The translations under genes were made by a program, and so were the position numbers. Positions 20,308-30,800 of a stretch of DNA of 64,000 nucleotides are shown one piece after another. The notes under the pieces were generated by a model that was given only the letters and a program-made list of their open reading frames with translations, did not search any database and was not told the origin of the DNA. The stretch spans positions 80,554 to 144,553 of the forward strand of contig JAJXWB010000009.1 in the NCBI GenBank assembly GCA_021781815.1. The letters run 5' to 3'. Numbering within the stretch: position 1 is the stretch's first letter; each line of letters begins with the position of its first letter. This DNA is from Pseudomonadota bacterium (lineage in GTDB: Bacteria; Pseudomonadota; Alphaproteobacteria; Rhizobiales; Beijerinckiaceae).

Positions 20308-22365
20308 GTGAAATCGGACACCGCGACCCGAGAAAACCCGTTCTTCCAGCCCTGGCGCGGCCCGTTCGGCCTGCCGCCGTTCGAGCGCATCGCCGCCGAG
20401 CATTTCGTTCCGGCCTACGACCGGGCGATTGCCGAGCACAATGCCGAAATCGCCGCGATAGCCGAGGACGCGAGCCCCGCGACGTTCGACAACACGATCG
20501 GCGCGCTGGAGCGGGCGGGCGAGGCGATGAACCGCGTGGGCGGGGTGTTCTGGAACCTGATCGGGACCGATTCCACCCCCCAATTGCAACAGATCGAGCG
20601 CGAACTCGCGCCAAAGCTCGCCGCGCATTATTCTGCAATCGGCCTGAACGAGGCGTTGTTTCGCCGCGTCGAGACCGTCTGGCGCGAGCGCGACCGCCTG
20701 CCGCTCACGTCGGAGCAGAGGCGGGTCCTGGAACTCGCTTACGACGGCTTCGTGCGATCCGGCGTGCTGCTTGACGGCGCGCAGAAGACCCGCTGGGCGG
20801 AGATCGCCGAGCGACTCGCCAGCCTGGGCGCACAATTTGCGCAGAACGTGCTGGCTGACGAAGCCGAGTGGCTGATGGAGCTGGACGAGGCCGACCTCGG
20901 CGGCCTGCCGCAGTCGCTGCGCGACGCCGCAGCGCGGACGGCCGCCGACCGCGGGCGGCCCGGCAAGTGGGCGATAACGCTGGCGCGCTCCAGCGTCGAA
21001 CCATTCCTGGCCCAGTCCGCGCGCCGCGATTTGCGCGAAAAGGCGTTCAACGCCTGGATCGGCCGCGGCGAAACGGGCGGCGCGACGGACAATCGAGCGA
21101 TCATCGCAGAGATTATCCGCCTGCGTGACGAGAGCGCGCGCATGCTCGGCTTTCCCACCTATGCGCATTACAAGCTCGACGACCAGATGGCGAAGACGCC
21201 CGAGCGCGTGCGCGCGCTCATCGACAGCGTGTGGACGCCGGCGAAAACCGCAGCCGCAAAAGAGCGCGACGACCTGCAGCGCATCGCGACCGAAGACGGC
21301 GGGAATTTCGCCATCGCGGCGCACGACTGGCGCTATTACACGGAAAAGGCGCGAAAGGCCCTGCACGATCTCGACGAGGCGGACATCCGCCCGTATTTCG
21401 TTCTCGACTCGGTCATCGGCGCAGCATTCGATGTCGCGCGCAGGCTGTTCGGCGTCACCTTCCACGAGCGCAAGGATCTCGCGCTCTACCATCGGGAGGC
21501 GCGCGCCTTCGATGTGCGCGACGAAGCGGGGGCGCATGTCGCCCTGTTCATCGGCGACTATTTCGCGCGCACGACCAAGCGCGGCGGGGCATGGATGTCC
21601 GCTTTCCGCTCGCAACGCGCGATGGACGGCGAGGACGTCAGGCCGATCGTCGTCAACGTGCTGAATTTCGCGCGAGGCGCGGAGGGGCGACCGACGCTGA
21701 TCGGGCTCGACGACGCGCGAACCCTGTTTCACGAATTCGGGCATGCGCTGCATGGCATGCTGTCGAAAGTGACCTATCCGTCGATCTCGGGCACCGGCGT
21801 CGTGCGCGACTTCGTCGAATTTCCCTCGCAGCTTTACGAGCACTGGCTGTTGCAGCCCGAAGTGCTCTCCAGCTTCGCCCGGCACGCCGACACCGGCGCG
21901 CCGATGCCGGACGATCTGGTTCGGCGCATCCGCGCCTCGGAGAAATTCAACATCGGTTTCGGCACCGTCGAATTCTGCGCCTCGGCGCTCGTCGATCTCG
22001 ACCTGCACCTGCTCAATCCCGGCCCCGATCTCGACGTGCTCGCATTCGAACGCGCGGAATTGCAGCGCATTGGAATGCCCCGGGAGATTGCGATGCGGCA
22101 CCGCACGCCGCATTTCTCTCACATATTCTCTGGTTCCAGCTATGCGGCCGGCTATTACTCCTATCTGTGGTCGGCAGTCCTCGACACCGATGGCTTCGCA
22201 GCATTCGAGGAAGCGGGCGACATTTTCGATCCAGCCGTCGCAAAGAGGCTCAGGGACCATGTCTATTCCGCCGGCGGACGCGAGGCCCCGGAGGACGCGT
22301 ACCGACATTTTCGCGGACGCGATCCGGACGCCAAAGCCCTGTTGCGGGCGCGCGGCTTTGCATAG
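20308..22365 (+). CDS. dcp: M3 family zinc oligopeptidase / peptidyl-dipeptidase (Dcp-like)
   Basis: A 685-aa cytoplasmic metallopeptidase that would cut short peptides. The thimet-oligopeptidase zinc motif is HEFGH at residues 475-479 with the third ligand Glu504 in DFVEFPSQ. The length and the PFGLPPFERI start fit the Dcp/OpdA branch; Dcp versus oligopeptidase A cannot be settled by eye. The start is a GTG at 20308 with only a weak ribosome-binding site. A 723-codon open frame on the other strand is a codon-bias shadow. Confidence 0.9.
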   Translation: MKSDTATRENPFFQPWRGPFGLPPFERIAAEHFVPAYDRAIAEHNAEIAAIAEDASPATFDNTIGALERAGEAMNRVGGVFWNLIGTDSTPQLQQIERELAPKLAAHYSAIGLNEALFRRVETVWRERDRLPLTSEQRRVLELAYDGFVRSGVLLDGAQKTRWAEIAERLASLGAQFAQNVLADEAEWLMELDEADLGGLPQSLRDAAARTAADRGRPGKWAITLARSSVEPFLAQSARRDLREKAFNAWIGRGETGGATDNRAIIAEIIRLRDESARMLGFPTYAHYKLDDQMAKTPERVRALIDSVWTPAKTAAAKERDDLQRIATEDGGNFAIAAHDWRYYTEKARKALHDLDEADIRPYFVLDSVIGAAFDVARRLFGVTFHERKDLALYHREARAFDVRDEAGAHVALFIGDYFARTTKRGGAWMSAFRSQRAMDGEDVRPIVVNVLNFARGAEGRPTLIGLDDARTLFHEFGHALHGMLSKVTYPSISGTGVVRDFVEFPSQLYEHWLLQPEVLSSFARHADTGAPMPDDLVRRIRASEKFNIGFGTVEFCASALVDLDLHLLNPGPDLDVLAFERAELQRIGMPREIAMRHRTPHFSHIFSGSSYAAGYYSYLWSAVLDTDGFAAFEEAGDIFDPAVAKRLRDHVYSAGGREAPEDAYRHFRGRDPDAKALLRARGFA

Positions 22366-22487
22366 CCGAACAGGCGCGCCTCTCGCTTCATTTGCATGAG
22401 CGCATTGATGCGCGGCGCGGCGCGGACCTCCCATTCCGGGAAAGGTCGTGCAGCGCACGTCGCCAAAGACGAGGATTTCTCTCCCGC

Positions 22488-23855
22488 ATGACTGTCAGCT
22501 CCACTCCCTGCACAAGACGCGCGTTCCTCGGCGCCGTCGCGGCGACGCTCGTTCCGTTGTCGTCGCGCGCGGAACAGGTGATGCCGGCAGCGGACGGCTT
22601 TCGCGTTCTCGAAGCGCGCAGGAGTCCGCTTCAGCTATTGACGGCGCCGTCCCCGGAAACGACCTGCTTCGGTTATGAAGGCCTCGTCCCCGGCCCGCTG
22701 TTGCGCGTGAAGCAGGGCGAGGACGTTCGCGTGCGCCTCGTCAACAGGCTCGACCAACCCACCACGCTGCATTGGCAAGGCTTGCGCGGCGAGAACGCAA
22801 TGGACGGCGTCGGCGGGCTCACCCAAAAGGCTGTCGCGCCCGGCGCCACGTTCGACTATCGTTTCATGGCCGCCGACAGCGGACTCTACCTTTACAAGCC
22901 GAACGCCCTGCCGCACACCGTCGAGCAGATTTCGCGCGGGCTGTCAGGCGTGCTGATCGTCGACGAGGCGAACCCGCCCGAAAGCGATAAAGATCTGCTC
23001 GTCGTGATGCAGGACTGGAAGCTCGATGCCCACGCGCAAGCCGCGACGCCGTTCGACGACGCGGGCGCGGGCGAAGGGCGGATCGGCGATCATCTGACAG
23101 CCAATCGCGCCGTCGCGCCGCTGATCGAAACCGCGCCGCCCGGCGCGCGCGTGCGGCTGCGCGTCGTCAACGCCTGCGTGGCGCGGATTGCAATCGCAAC
23201 GTTCGAAGGCGGGGCGCCGTCCTGCGTCGCCATCGACGGGCAGCCCTGCGATCCTTTCCATCTCGTGCGCAACACGGCGCCGATGGCGCCCGGCGCGCGC
23301 TTCGATTTCCTGCTGGACGCGCCGGAGAGAGAAGGCGACGAATTGAAGCTCGGCCTGTGGCAGGGGCAGGACAAGCCGTTGCAGCCCTTTCTTGCGCTGA
23401 AGGCGCAGGGCGCGAAGGTCGGGGCGCGCGCCCCCATCGTCGGCCTGCCCATGAACACGCGGCTGCCGCCGGAAATCCGTCTGGGCGATGCGAAAAAGGC
23501 CGAACTCGTAATCGATCCGCCCAAGGCGCCGGGCAAGGGCTGGACGATCAACGGCGCGCCGCACGGCTATGCGGGCAAGCCTCTGTTCACGGTGAGGCGC
23601 GGGACGCCGGTTTCATTCGGATTCGCCAACAGGTCGGGCGTGGCTCTCGCCATGCACGTCCACGGATTTTCCATGCGTCTGCTGCATGATCTCGACGACG
23701 GCTGGGAGCCGTACTGGCGCAACGCGGTGATCGTGCCGAAGGGCGCGACCAAGCATGTCGCGCTGCTGGCGGATGCTCCCGGCAAATGGGCCGTGCATTG
23801 CGACATAGCTGACCATGAGGCGGCGGGACTGGCGGCGTGGTTCGAGGTGATTTGA
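22488..23855 (+). CDS. Tat-exported multicopper-oxidase-fold protein with incomplete copper sites
   Basis: A 455-aa protein with a twin-arginine signal (R10-R11 in TRRAFLGA) followed by three cupredoxin domains. The copper motifs are only partly kept. The first is HWQG (95-98) instead of HWHG; the second shows YLYK (134-137) where HSH is usual; the third has MHVHG (389-393) without the preceding type 1 His; the fourth reads HCDIADH (437-443) instead of HCHIxxH. It may be an FtsP/SufI-like structural relative or a divergent oxidase. It follows the M3 peptidase by about 120 bases on the same strand; an upstream GAGG is present. Confidence 0.82.
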   Translation: MTVSSTPCTRRAFLGAVAATLVPLSSRAEQVMPAADGFRVLEARRSPLQLLTAPSPETTCFGYEGLVPGPLLRVKQGEDVRVRLVNRLDQPTTLHWQGLRGENAMDGVGGLTQKAVAPGATFDYRFMAADSGLYLYKPNALPHTVEQISRGLSGVLIVDEANPPESDKDLLVVMQDWKLDAHAQAATPFDDAGAGEGRIGDHLTANRAVAPLIETAPPGARVRLRVVNACVARIAIATFEGGAPSCVAIDGQPCDPFHLVRNTAPMAPGARFDFLLDAPEREGDELKLGLWQGQDKPLQPFLALKAQGAKVGARAPIVGLPMNTRLPPEIRLGDAKKAELVIDPPKAPGKGWTINGAPHGYAGKPLFTVRRGTPVSFGFANRSGVALAMHVHGFSMRLLHDLDDGWEPYWRNAVIVPKGATKHVALLADAPGKWAVHCDIADHEAAGLAAWFEVI

Positions 23856-23956
23856 CCGGGCCTCGGCGGCGGACCGCCGACGCCCGGTAACGAATTCTCG
23901 ACGCTCCGGTGATCCTATCGGCGATCGCCATCCGCCGATCGCCGTCCGCGCCCTTC

Positions 23957-25195
23957 ATGTTCGTTTCCAAAAACGCCGCCATCGCACTCGCCCTCCTCAT
24001 CGTCTCGCTGGCGACGCGGGCGATCTTCGACAAACTGCTTGCGCTTTCGCCGGACTGGACTCTGGTTGCGCACTGGGCGCAGGCGCAGTCGCTTTATGAT
24101 CTTACGGCGGCCGTGTCGCTGGCCGGCGTCGGCCAGGGTCTCGCCGTCTTCGCCGCCCGCAGGGGAGAGAATGAGAACCGCCTGATGCGCGACGGACTGA
24201 TGTGGGGCTTCGTCGTGTCGGGCGTGGCCGCGGTCGCGCTGCTCGCGGTCGCCCCCACGCTCAATGCGGCGGTCGGACGCGAAGTCGCCCCGCCCGGCGA
24301 AGCCGGCGCCCTCGCAATCGTCGCAGGCCTGCTCGCCACGGCGCCGGGCCTGTTCGGCTGCTACTGGCAGGGCCGGCTCCAGCGCGGCAGGATGATCCTG
24401 CTCGGTCTCGCTGGCTGGGCGCCTCTGGCCATCGGCGGTTCGGGCCTGTTCGGCGCGCCGGACATGAAGCGGCTGCTGTGGATCCAGATTGCGACGCAGA
24501 GCGCGCTGGCGCTCGCGCTTGCCGCGCCGCTGTTGCGGGAAAGGCTCGCCGGCGCCGGGCCGTCATGGCGGGACTCGCCCTTGCGCCGTTACGTTCTGGC
24601 CGGCGTTTCGATCGGTCTGATGAGTCCGGCCTCGACCCTGTGGGCGCGCGCCGAACTGGCGCATCGCCTCTCCTGGGATGAGGTCGCGCAGGCGCAAGCG
24701 CTCTGGCGAACGAGCGAATGGGTCAACGGAATCGCCGGGGGGCTGATCGGCCTCGTGTTCCTGCCGCGCATGGCGGCGGCGACGAGCCGGCTGCTTTTTC
24801 ACCGCGAACTCGAGCGCACGTGGCGCGTGCTGTGTCTGCCTGCAGCCCTGGTCTACGCCTGCCTTTGGGCGACGCAGGGCGTCGTCATCCCGTTTCTCTA
24901 CAGCGACCACTTCCTGATGTCGGCCGCCGCCAGCGCGCTGTTCCTCGCTGGCGACACATTGCGGCTTGCCTCCTGGGTCCCGCTGCATGGCCTGTTCGCG
25001 ACCGAGCGCACCAATGTCGTCGCGGTCGGCGAATTTCTTTCGCAACCATTGTTCGCGTTACTGCTGACCGTCATGCCGCAGTCGTCGCTGACGATCGCCG
25101 GCGCCTGCTACGCCTTCACGTATGTCGTCTATCTTGCGTTCAACGCCTGGTGCGTGTTTCGCGTGCAGGGGCGGTATGCGCCAGCGGCGGCATGA
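23957..25195 (+). CDS. flippase-like polytopic membrane protein (Wzx/MATE-type)
   Basis: A 412-aa protein with about twelve hydrophobic segments, resembling the polysaccharide-flippase (MOP) superfamily in its pattern of paired helices and in the start SKNAAIALALLIVSLATRAIFDK. It could move a lipid-linked oligosaccharide across the inner membrane. I prefer the ATG at 23957; a GTG at 23909 in frame would add 16 polar, basic residues that look non-coding. Neither has a clear ribosome-binding site. No polymerase or glycosyltransferase genes adjoin it. Confidence 0.65.
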   Translation: MFVSKNAAIALALLIVSLATRAIFDKLLALSPDWTLVAHWAQAQSLYDLTAAVSLAGVGQGLAVFAARRGENENRLMRDGLMWGFVVSGVAAVALLAVAPTLNAAVGREVAPPGEAGALAIVAGLLATAPGLFGCYWQGRLQRGRMILLGLAGWAPLAIGGSGLFGAPDMKRLLWIQIATQSALALALAAPLLRERLAGAGPSWRDSPLRRYVLAGVSIGLMSPASTLWARAELAHRLSWDEVAQAQALWRTSEWVNGIAGGLIGLVFLPRMAAATSRLLFHRELERTWRVLCLPAALVYACLWATQGVVIPFLYSDHFLMSAAASALFLAGDTLRLASWVPLHGLFATERTNVVAVGEFLSQPLFALLLTVMPQSSLTIAGACYAFTYVVYLAFNAWCVFRVQGRYAPAAA

Positions 25196-25331
25196 GAACG
25201 GAAACTTCCGACCTGTCGGCCCGTCCTTGCCAAGATGCGAAAACGACGGGGCATCCACCTCCTGATATCATGACGGTTGGCGGCCGGATCGCGCCATTCG
25301 CTCGCAACGACCGCGCATCGGGTTGCTGGCC

Positions 25332-27437
25332 CTACCCGGCCCGCAACAGGCGCACCGCCTCATCCCGCCCGAATATGTACAGCAGCAGCCGCAGGGCTTT
25401 TCCCCGCTCGCTCATCAACCCCTCGTCCGTCTGCAAAACCGCTTCCGCATCGTCGCGCGCGAGCTTGAGCAGCGCGCCATGCGCGGAAAGATCGGCAAGC
25501 TTGAAACCGGGCAGTCCTGACTGGCGCGTGCCGAGAATCTCGCCTTCGCCGCGCAGCTTCAGGTCTTCTTCCGCAAGTCTGAATCCATCGTCGCTCTCGC
25601 GCAGGATGGACAGGCGCGCCCTGGCCGTCTCGCCGAGCGGCCCCTTGTAGAGCAGGACGCACGAGGACTTTTGCGCGCCGCGCCCGACGCGCCCGCGCAA
25701 CTGATGCAATTGCGCGAGGCCGAACCGTTCGGCGTGCTCGATGACGATGATCGTGGCTTCCGGCACATCGACGCCAACCTCGATCACGGTGGTCGCCACC
25801 AGCACCTGCGTCTCGCCGCGCTGGAAGGCGAGCATGGCAGCGTCCTTGTCCCTGCCCTTCATCTGCCCGTGAACCAGGCCGACGCGGGCGCCAAAATGCT
25901 GTTGCAGATCGGCGAATCGTTCCTCTGCGGCGGCGATTTCCAGCTCTTCGTTCTCAGCGACGAGCGGACAGACCCAGTACGCGCGCGCGCCCTGTCCCAC
26001 TGCGCGCCGGATGCCCGCAATCACGTCGTCGATGCGTTCGAGCGGGACGGCGCGTGTGTCGATCGTCTGCCGACCAGCCGGTTTTTCCGTAAGATTCGAA
26101 ACATCCATGTCGCCGAAATAGGTGAGCACGAGCGTGCGCGGAATCGGCGTCGCCGTCATCACCAGCACGTCGGCCGCCTCGCCCTTGTCGCCGAGCGCAA
26201 GCCGCTGATGCACGCCGAAGCGATGCTGCTCGTCGACGATGGCGAGCGCCAGGTCGCGAAAGGCGACGCTCTCCTGCACCAGCGCATGCGTGCCGATGAC
26301 GATGTCGATCGCGCCGGAGGCGAGACCTTCAAGCGTGGCGCGGCGCTCGGTCGCCCGGTCGCGGCCGGTCAGCAGCGCGACCCGCATCCCCGCAGCGCGC
26401 GCGAGGGATTCGATGCGCTCGAAATGCTGGCGCGCGAGAATCTCTGTCGGCGCCATCAGCGCCGCCTGCCGCCCCGCCTCGACCGCACTGGCCATCGCCA
26501 GCAATGCGACGATGGTCTTGCCTGAACCCACATCGCCCTGCAGCAGGCGCAGCATCCTCCTGTCGTCCGCCATGTCGCCGCGGATGTCCGCCAGTGCGGC
26601 GCGCTGCGCGTTCGTCAGCGAATAGGGCAGCGCCGTTTCGATCAAAGTCGAAATCCGTCCGTCTCCTCGCGTCGGACGCCCGCGCACGCGCCGCATTTTC
26701 GCCCGCACGAGGCGCAGGGCCAATTGCTGCGACAGCAATTCGTCATAGGCGAGCCGTTTTCGCGCGACCGTATCGGGTGAAAGATCGGTCGCGCCCGCCG
26801 GAGCGTGCAGCTTCGCCAACGCCTCGGCGAAGGTCGGCCATGTCTCGCGCCGCAGCAGCGCGGAGTCGTTCCATTCGGGCAGATGCGGCAGGCGTTCGAG
26901 CGCGCCTTCGACCGCCTTCTGCACGGCGCGCTGGTGCAGGCCCTCGGTCAGACCGTAGACCGGCTCGTGCTCCTTCAACTGCTTGAGCGCGCCAGCGTCC
27001 CAGATGCGGGGGTGAACGATCTGGCGATGACCGTTCCATAATTTGAGATCGCCTGAAAACCAGCGGATTTCGCCAATCGGAAGCGCGCGAAGAACCCAAT
27101 CGAAATTGTTTCGGAAAAACACGAGCAGGACGTCGTCGCCGGCCTCGTCCTCGACTAGCACCGAGAGCGGCGCATTCGACTGGCGCTTTGGAACGCGATG
27201 CTCGGCGACGCGAGCGGCGATCACTACATGCGACTCGATCGGGGCGTCGCGAATCGTGGGGCTCAGGCGATTGTCGACAACGCCGCAGGGCAGGTGAAAC
27301 AGCAGATCGAGCGTGCGCGCGCCGTCCTGGCCCAGCAGCCGGTCGAACAGTTTCGCCGTCTTCGGCCCGACGCCCGGCAGGGCGGCGACCGGCGCGAACA
27401 GGGGGTCGAGCAGCGAAGAACGCATATCCAGTGTCAT
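25332..27437 (-). CDS. recG: ATP-dependent DNA helicase RecG
   Basis: A 701-aa superfamily 2 helicase that reverses stalled replication forks and processes branched DNA. An N-terminal wedge (OB) domain is followed by the helicase core with Walker A GDVGSGKT, the DEQH-type box AIVDEQHRFGVHQR, motif III TATPIPRTL, and motif VI QLRGRVGRG. A second in-frame ATG 12 bases downstream (MRSSLL) is an alternative start. It is divergent from sdhE and mfd. Confidence 0.97.
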   Translation of the reverse strand: MTLDMRSSLLDPLFAPVAALPGVGPKTAKLFDRLLGQDGARTLDLLFHLPCGVVDNRLSPTIRDAPIESHVVIAARVAEHRVPKRQSNAPLSVLVEDEAGDDVLLVFFRNNFDWVLRALPIGEIRWFSGDLKLWNGHRQIVHPRIWDAGALKQLKEHEPVYGLTEGLHQRAVQKAVEGALERLPHLPEWNDSALLRRETWPTFAEALAKLHAPAGATDLSPDTVARKRLAYDELLSQQLALRLVRAKMRRVRGRPTRGDGRISTLIETALPYSLTNAQRAALADIRGDMADDRRMLRLLQGDVGSGKTIVALLAMASAVEAGRQAALMAPTEILARQHFERIESLARAAGMRVALLTGRDRATERRATLEGLASGAIDIVIGTHALVQESVAFRDLALAIVDEQHRFGVHQRLALGDKGEAADVLVMTATPIPRTLVLTYFGDMDVSNLTEKPAGRQTIDTRAVPLERIDDVIAGIRRAVGQGARAYWVCPLVAENEELEIAAAEERFADLQQHFGARVGLVHGQMKGRDKDAAMLAFQRGETQVLVATTVIEVGVDVPEATIIVIEHAERFGLAQLHQLRGRVGRGAQKSSCVLLYKGPLGETARARLSILRESDDGFRLAEEDLKLRGEGEILGTRQSGLPGFKLADLSAHGALLKLARDDAEAVLQTDEGLMSERGKALRLLLYIFGRDEAVRLLRAG

Positions 27438-27577
27438 ACCCGCGAAAGCGGCTCTCGGGCAAAATGGCGCACCGGGGCGCTCCGGATCGCCGGCGCGCGG
27501 AATGACTTCCCGGAATCTCCCCGCTATATAGCCGGTCGCGGCGCGGTTTCGGCCTGCCCCCCGACTGGAGCTTCTCT

Positions 27578-27859
27578 ATGACCGATGTCGATCTCGAAGT
27601 CCGACGGCGCGCGATTCGCGTGCGCGCGTGGCGGCGCGGCATGCGGGAAATGGACATTCTGATCGGCGGCTTCGTCGACGCCAGGCTCGCCGACCTGGAC
27701 GCGCGCGACATTGGCGACCTCGAACGCCTGCTCGACGCGGAGGACCAGAAGGCATTTTCCTGGCTGTGCGGGAACGCGCCGCCGCCAGCGGAACACGATA
27801 CGCCGGTCTTCGCGAAAATCCTGGCGTTCCACCGCCATTCCGGGCCGATCAACATCTGA
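27578..27859 (+). CDS. sdhE: succinate dehydrogenase flavinylation factor SdhE
   Basis: A 93-aa member of the SdhE/Sdh5 (DUF339) family that helps attach FAD to SdhA. The diagnostic RGMREMD segment (the RGxxE motif) is at residues 20-26, within RRRAIRVRAWRRGMREMDIL. The acidic middle and length are usual. It sits between recG and mfd, 24 bases before the mfd start and on the same strand, a placement found in other alphaproteobacteria. Confidence 0.92.
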   Translation: MTDVDLEVRRRAIRVRAWRRGMREMDILIGGFVDARLADLDARDIGDLERLLDAEDQKAFSWLCGNAPPPAEHDTPVFAKILAFHRHSGPINI

Positions 27860-27883
27860 TCGCCGTCCTCGGGGCCTGAAGAC

Positions 27884-30800
27884 TTGAACCAGACAAAACA
27901 CCTGCAAAGCGCCGTTCGTGAACTCGAACGCGGGGGCGCCGTCACCCTGTCCCGCGCGCCGGACGGGTTCGACGCCTTCGCCGCCGCCGATCTGGCGCGG
28001 GCGCTTGCGGCAAAGGCCGAAGGGCGCAGCGTCGTGCTCGTGCATGTGGCGCGGGACGGCCAGCGGTCGCGCGCGTTCCAGGAAGCGTTCGCCTTTGCTG
28101 CGCCCGAAATGGAAGTCCTGGATTTTCCCTCCTGGGATTGCCAGCCCTACGATCGCGTGTCGCCCAACGCGGCCATCACCGCGCGACGAATGACGGCGCT
28201 GTCGCGGTTGGCGCGGTCCGCCACATCGGAGGCGCGTCCGCGCGTGCTCTGCACGACCGTCAATGCGTTGGTGCAGCGCGTCGCGCCATTGCGCAACGTC
28301 GCCTCCGACACTTTCTCCGCCGCGCCCGGCAATGTCGTGAAGACGGACGACCTCGCGCGCTGGCTGGAGACCAATGGCTTCCTGCGGTCGAGCACGGTGC
28401 GCGAAACTGGCGAATATGCGATGCGCGGCGGTATCGTCGATCTGTTCGCGCCGGGCATGCCAACGCCGATCCGTCTCGATTTTTTCGGCGACACGCTGGA
28501 GACGATCCGGCCGTTCGATCCGGAGACGCAGCGTTCGACGGGGCAATTGCGATCTCTCGATCTCGTCCCCATGAGCGAGGCGCAGCTCACGACCGAGACC
28601 ATGCGCCGTTTCCGCCAGGCCTACGTTGCGAATTTCGGCGCCGAGACGCGCGGCGACATGCTCTATGAAGCCATCAGTGAAGGACGCCGCCACCCCGGCA
28701 TGGAGCACTGGCTGCCATTGTTCTACGAGCATATGGATACGTTGTTCGACTACCTTCACGGCGCGCCGCTGCTGCTCGACGCGCTCGCCGAGGACGCGGC
28801 CGGCGAACGCCTGACGCAGGCGAAGGACTATTACGACGCGCGGCGCGAGAGCTACGACGCCGATCCCTCCGGCAGCGGCTACAAACCGCTGCAACCAGAC
28901 ACGCTCTATCTGCGGCCGGAGGAATTTCGCGCGTTGCTGGACGGCACGCCGCTCGTGCGCTTCACGCCTTTCGCGCTACCGGAGGGATCGAGCGGCGTAA
29001 ACATCGATCTCGGCGCGAGCGCCGGCCGTTCGTTCGCGCCGGAGCGGGCCGACGAGAACGCCAATGTGTTCGAGGCGGCGGTCAGGCATATCGAGGCGCT
29101 GCGGCGCGAGGGCCGGAGCGTGATCGTCGCGGGATGGTCGGACGGCTCGCGCGAGCGCCTCGGCCATGTCCTCGGCGAGCACGGGCTGAGCAAGACAGAG
29201 CCCGTCGCATCGCTGGCGCAGGCGATCGGCGCCCGGGGCGTCGCGCTCGCCGTGATCGGGCTCGAACAGGGATTCGTCGCCGGCGATCTCGCAGTCATCG
29301 GCGAGCAGGACATTCTCGGCGATCGCCTTGTCCGCGTCCGCAAGAAGCACAAGCGCGGCGATCAGATCCTGCACGAGGTCGGCGCGCTCTCGGCCGGCGA
29401 TCTGGTCGTGCATGTCGATCACGGCGTCGGGCGCTTCGTCGGGCTCACGCAGATTCAGGCGGTCGGCGTGCCGCACGATTGTCTGGAACTGCATTACGCC
29501 GGCGGCGACAAGCTGTATCTGCCTGTCGAAAATCTCGAACTTCTGTCGCGCTACGGATCGGAAGATCAGGAGGCGCAACTCGACAGGCTCGGCGGCGTCG
29601 GCTGGCAGACGCGCAAGGCGCGGATGAAGAAACGCATCCGCGAGATCGCGCACGGCTTGATCAAGCTCGCGGCGCAGCGGATGTTGCAGAAAGCGCCGCC
29701 GCTCGTTCCTCCGCCGGGCCTGTACGATGAGTTTTGCGCGCGTTTTCCCTATGACGAGACCGAGGATCAGGACGCGGCGATCGAGGCGACGCTCGACGAC
29801 ATGGCGAGCGGCCGGCCGATGGACCGGCTGATCTGCGGCGACGTTGGCTTCGGCAAGACGGAAGTGGCGCTGCGCGCCGCTTTCGCCGCTGCGCTCAATG
29901 GCAAGCAGGTGGCGGTCGTCGTGCCGACGACGCTGCTGGCGCGCCAGCACTACAAGACCTTCACGCAACGCTTCGCGGGGCTGCCGATCAAGATCGCGCA
30001 GATGTCGCGCATGGTTTCGTCCGCCGATCTCAAGGCGGCCAAGGCCGGCGTGGCGTCCGGCGACGTGGACATCGTCGTTGGCACGCACGCCGTACTCGGC
30101 AAGACAGTTTCATTTCGGGATCTCGGACTGGTCGTCATCGACGAAGAGCAGCATTTCGGCGTCGGCCACAAGGAGCGGCTGAAGGAACTGCGCTCCGAGG
30201 TGCATGTGCTGACGCTATCGGCCACGCCGATTCCGCGCACGCTGCAGTTGGCGCTGACCGGCGTGCGCGAACTCTCGATCATCGCAACGCCGCCGGTCGA
30301 TCGGCTGGCCGTGCGCACGTTCATCGCTCCGTTCGACGATCTGATCGTGCGCGAGGCCCTGTTGCGCGAACGCTATCGCGGCGGCCAGTCATTCTATGTC
30401 TGCCCGCGCATCGAGGATCTGGACGAAGCGACCGCCTTCCTGCGCCAGAACCTGCCCGAGGCGAAGTTCGTGGTCGCGCACGGGCAGATGAGCGCCACGG
30501 AACTCGAAGAAAAGATGAGCGCCTTCTACGATGGGAAATACGACGTTCTGGTCTCGACCGCGATCGTGGAGTCCGGGCTCGACATTCCCACCGCCAACAC
30601 GATGATCGTGCATCGCGCCGACATGTTCGGTCTCGGGCAATTGTACCAATTGCGCGGTCGGGTCGGCCGCTCGAAGACGCGCGCCTATGCGCTGTTCACC
30701 GTGCCCGCGAAACGGCAAATGACGCCTCAGGCCGAGAAGCGGCTGAAGGTGCTGCAATCGCTGGATACGCTGGGCGCGGGCTTCCAGCTCGCCAGCCACG

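Noticed and set aside
20287..22458. A 723-codon open frame antisense to the M3 peptidase gene
   Set aside because: The peptidase frame has the complete zinc motif and a normal length; the antisense frame has shadow composition.
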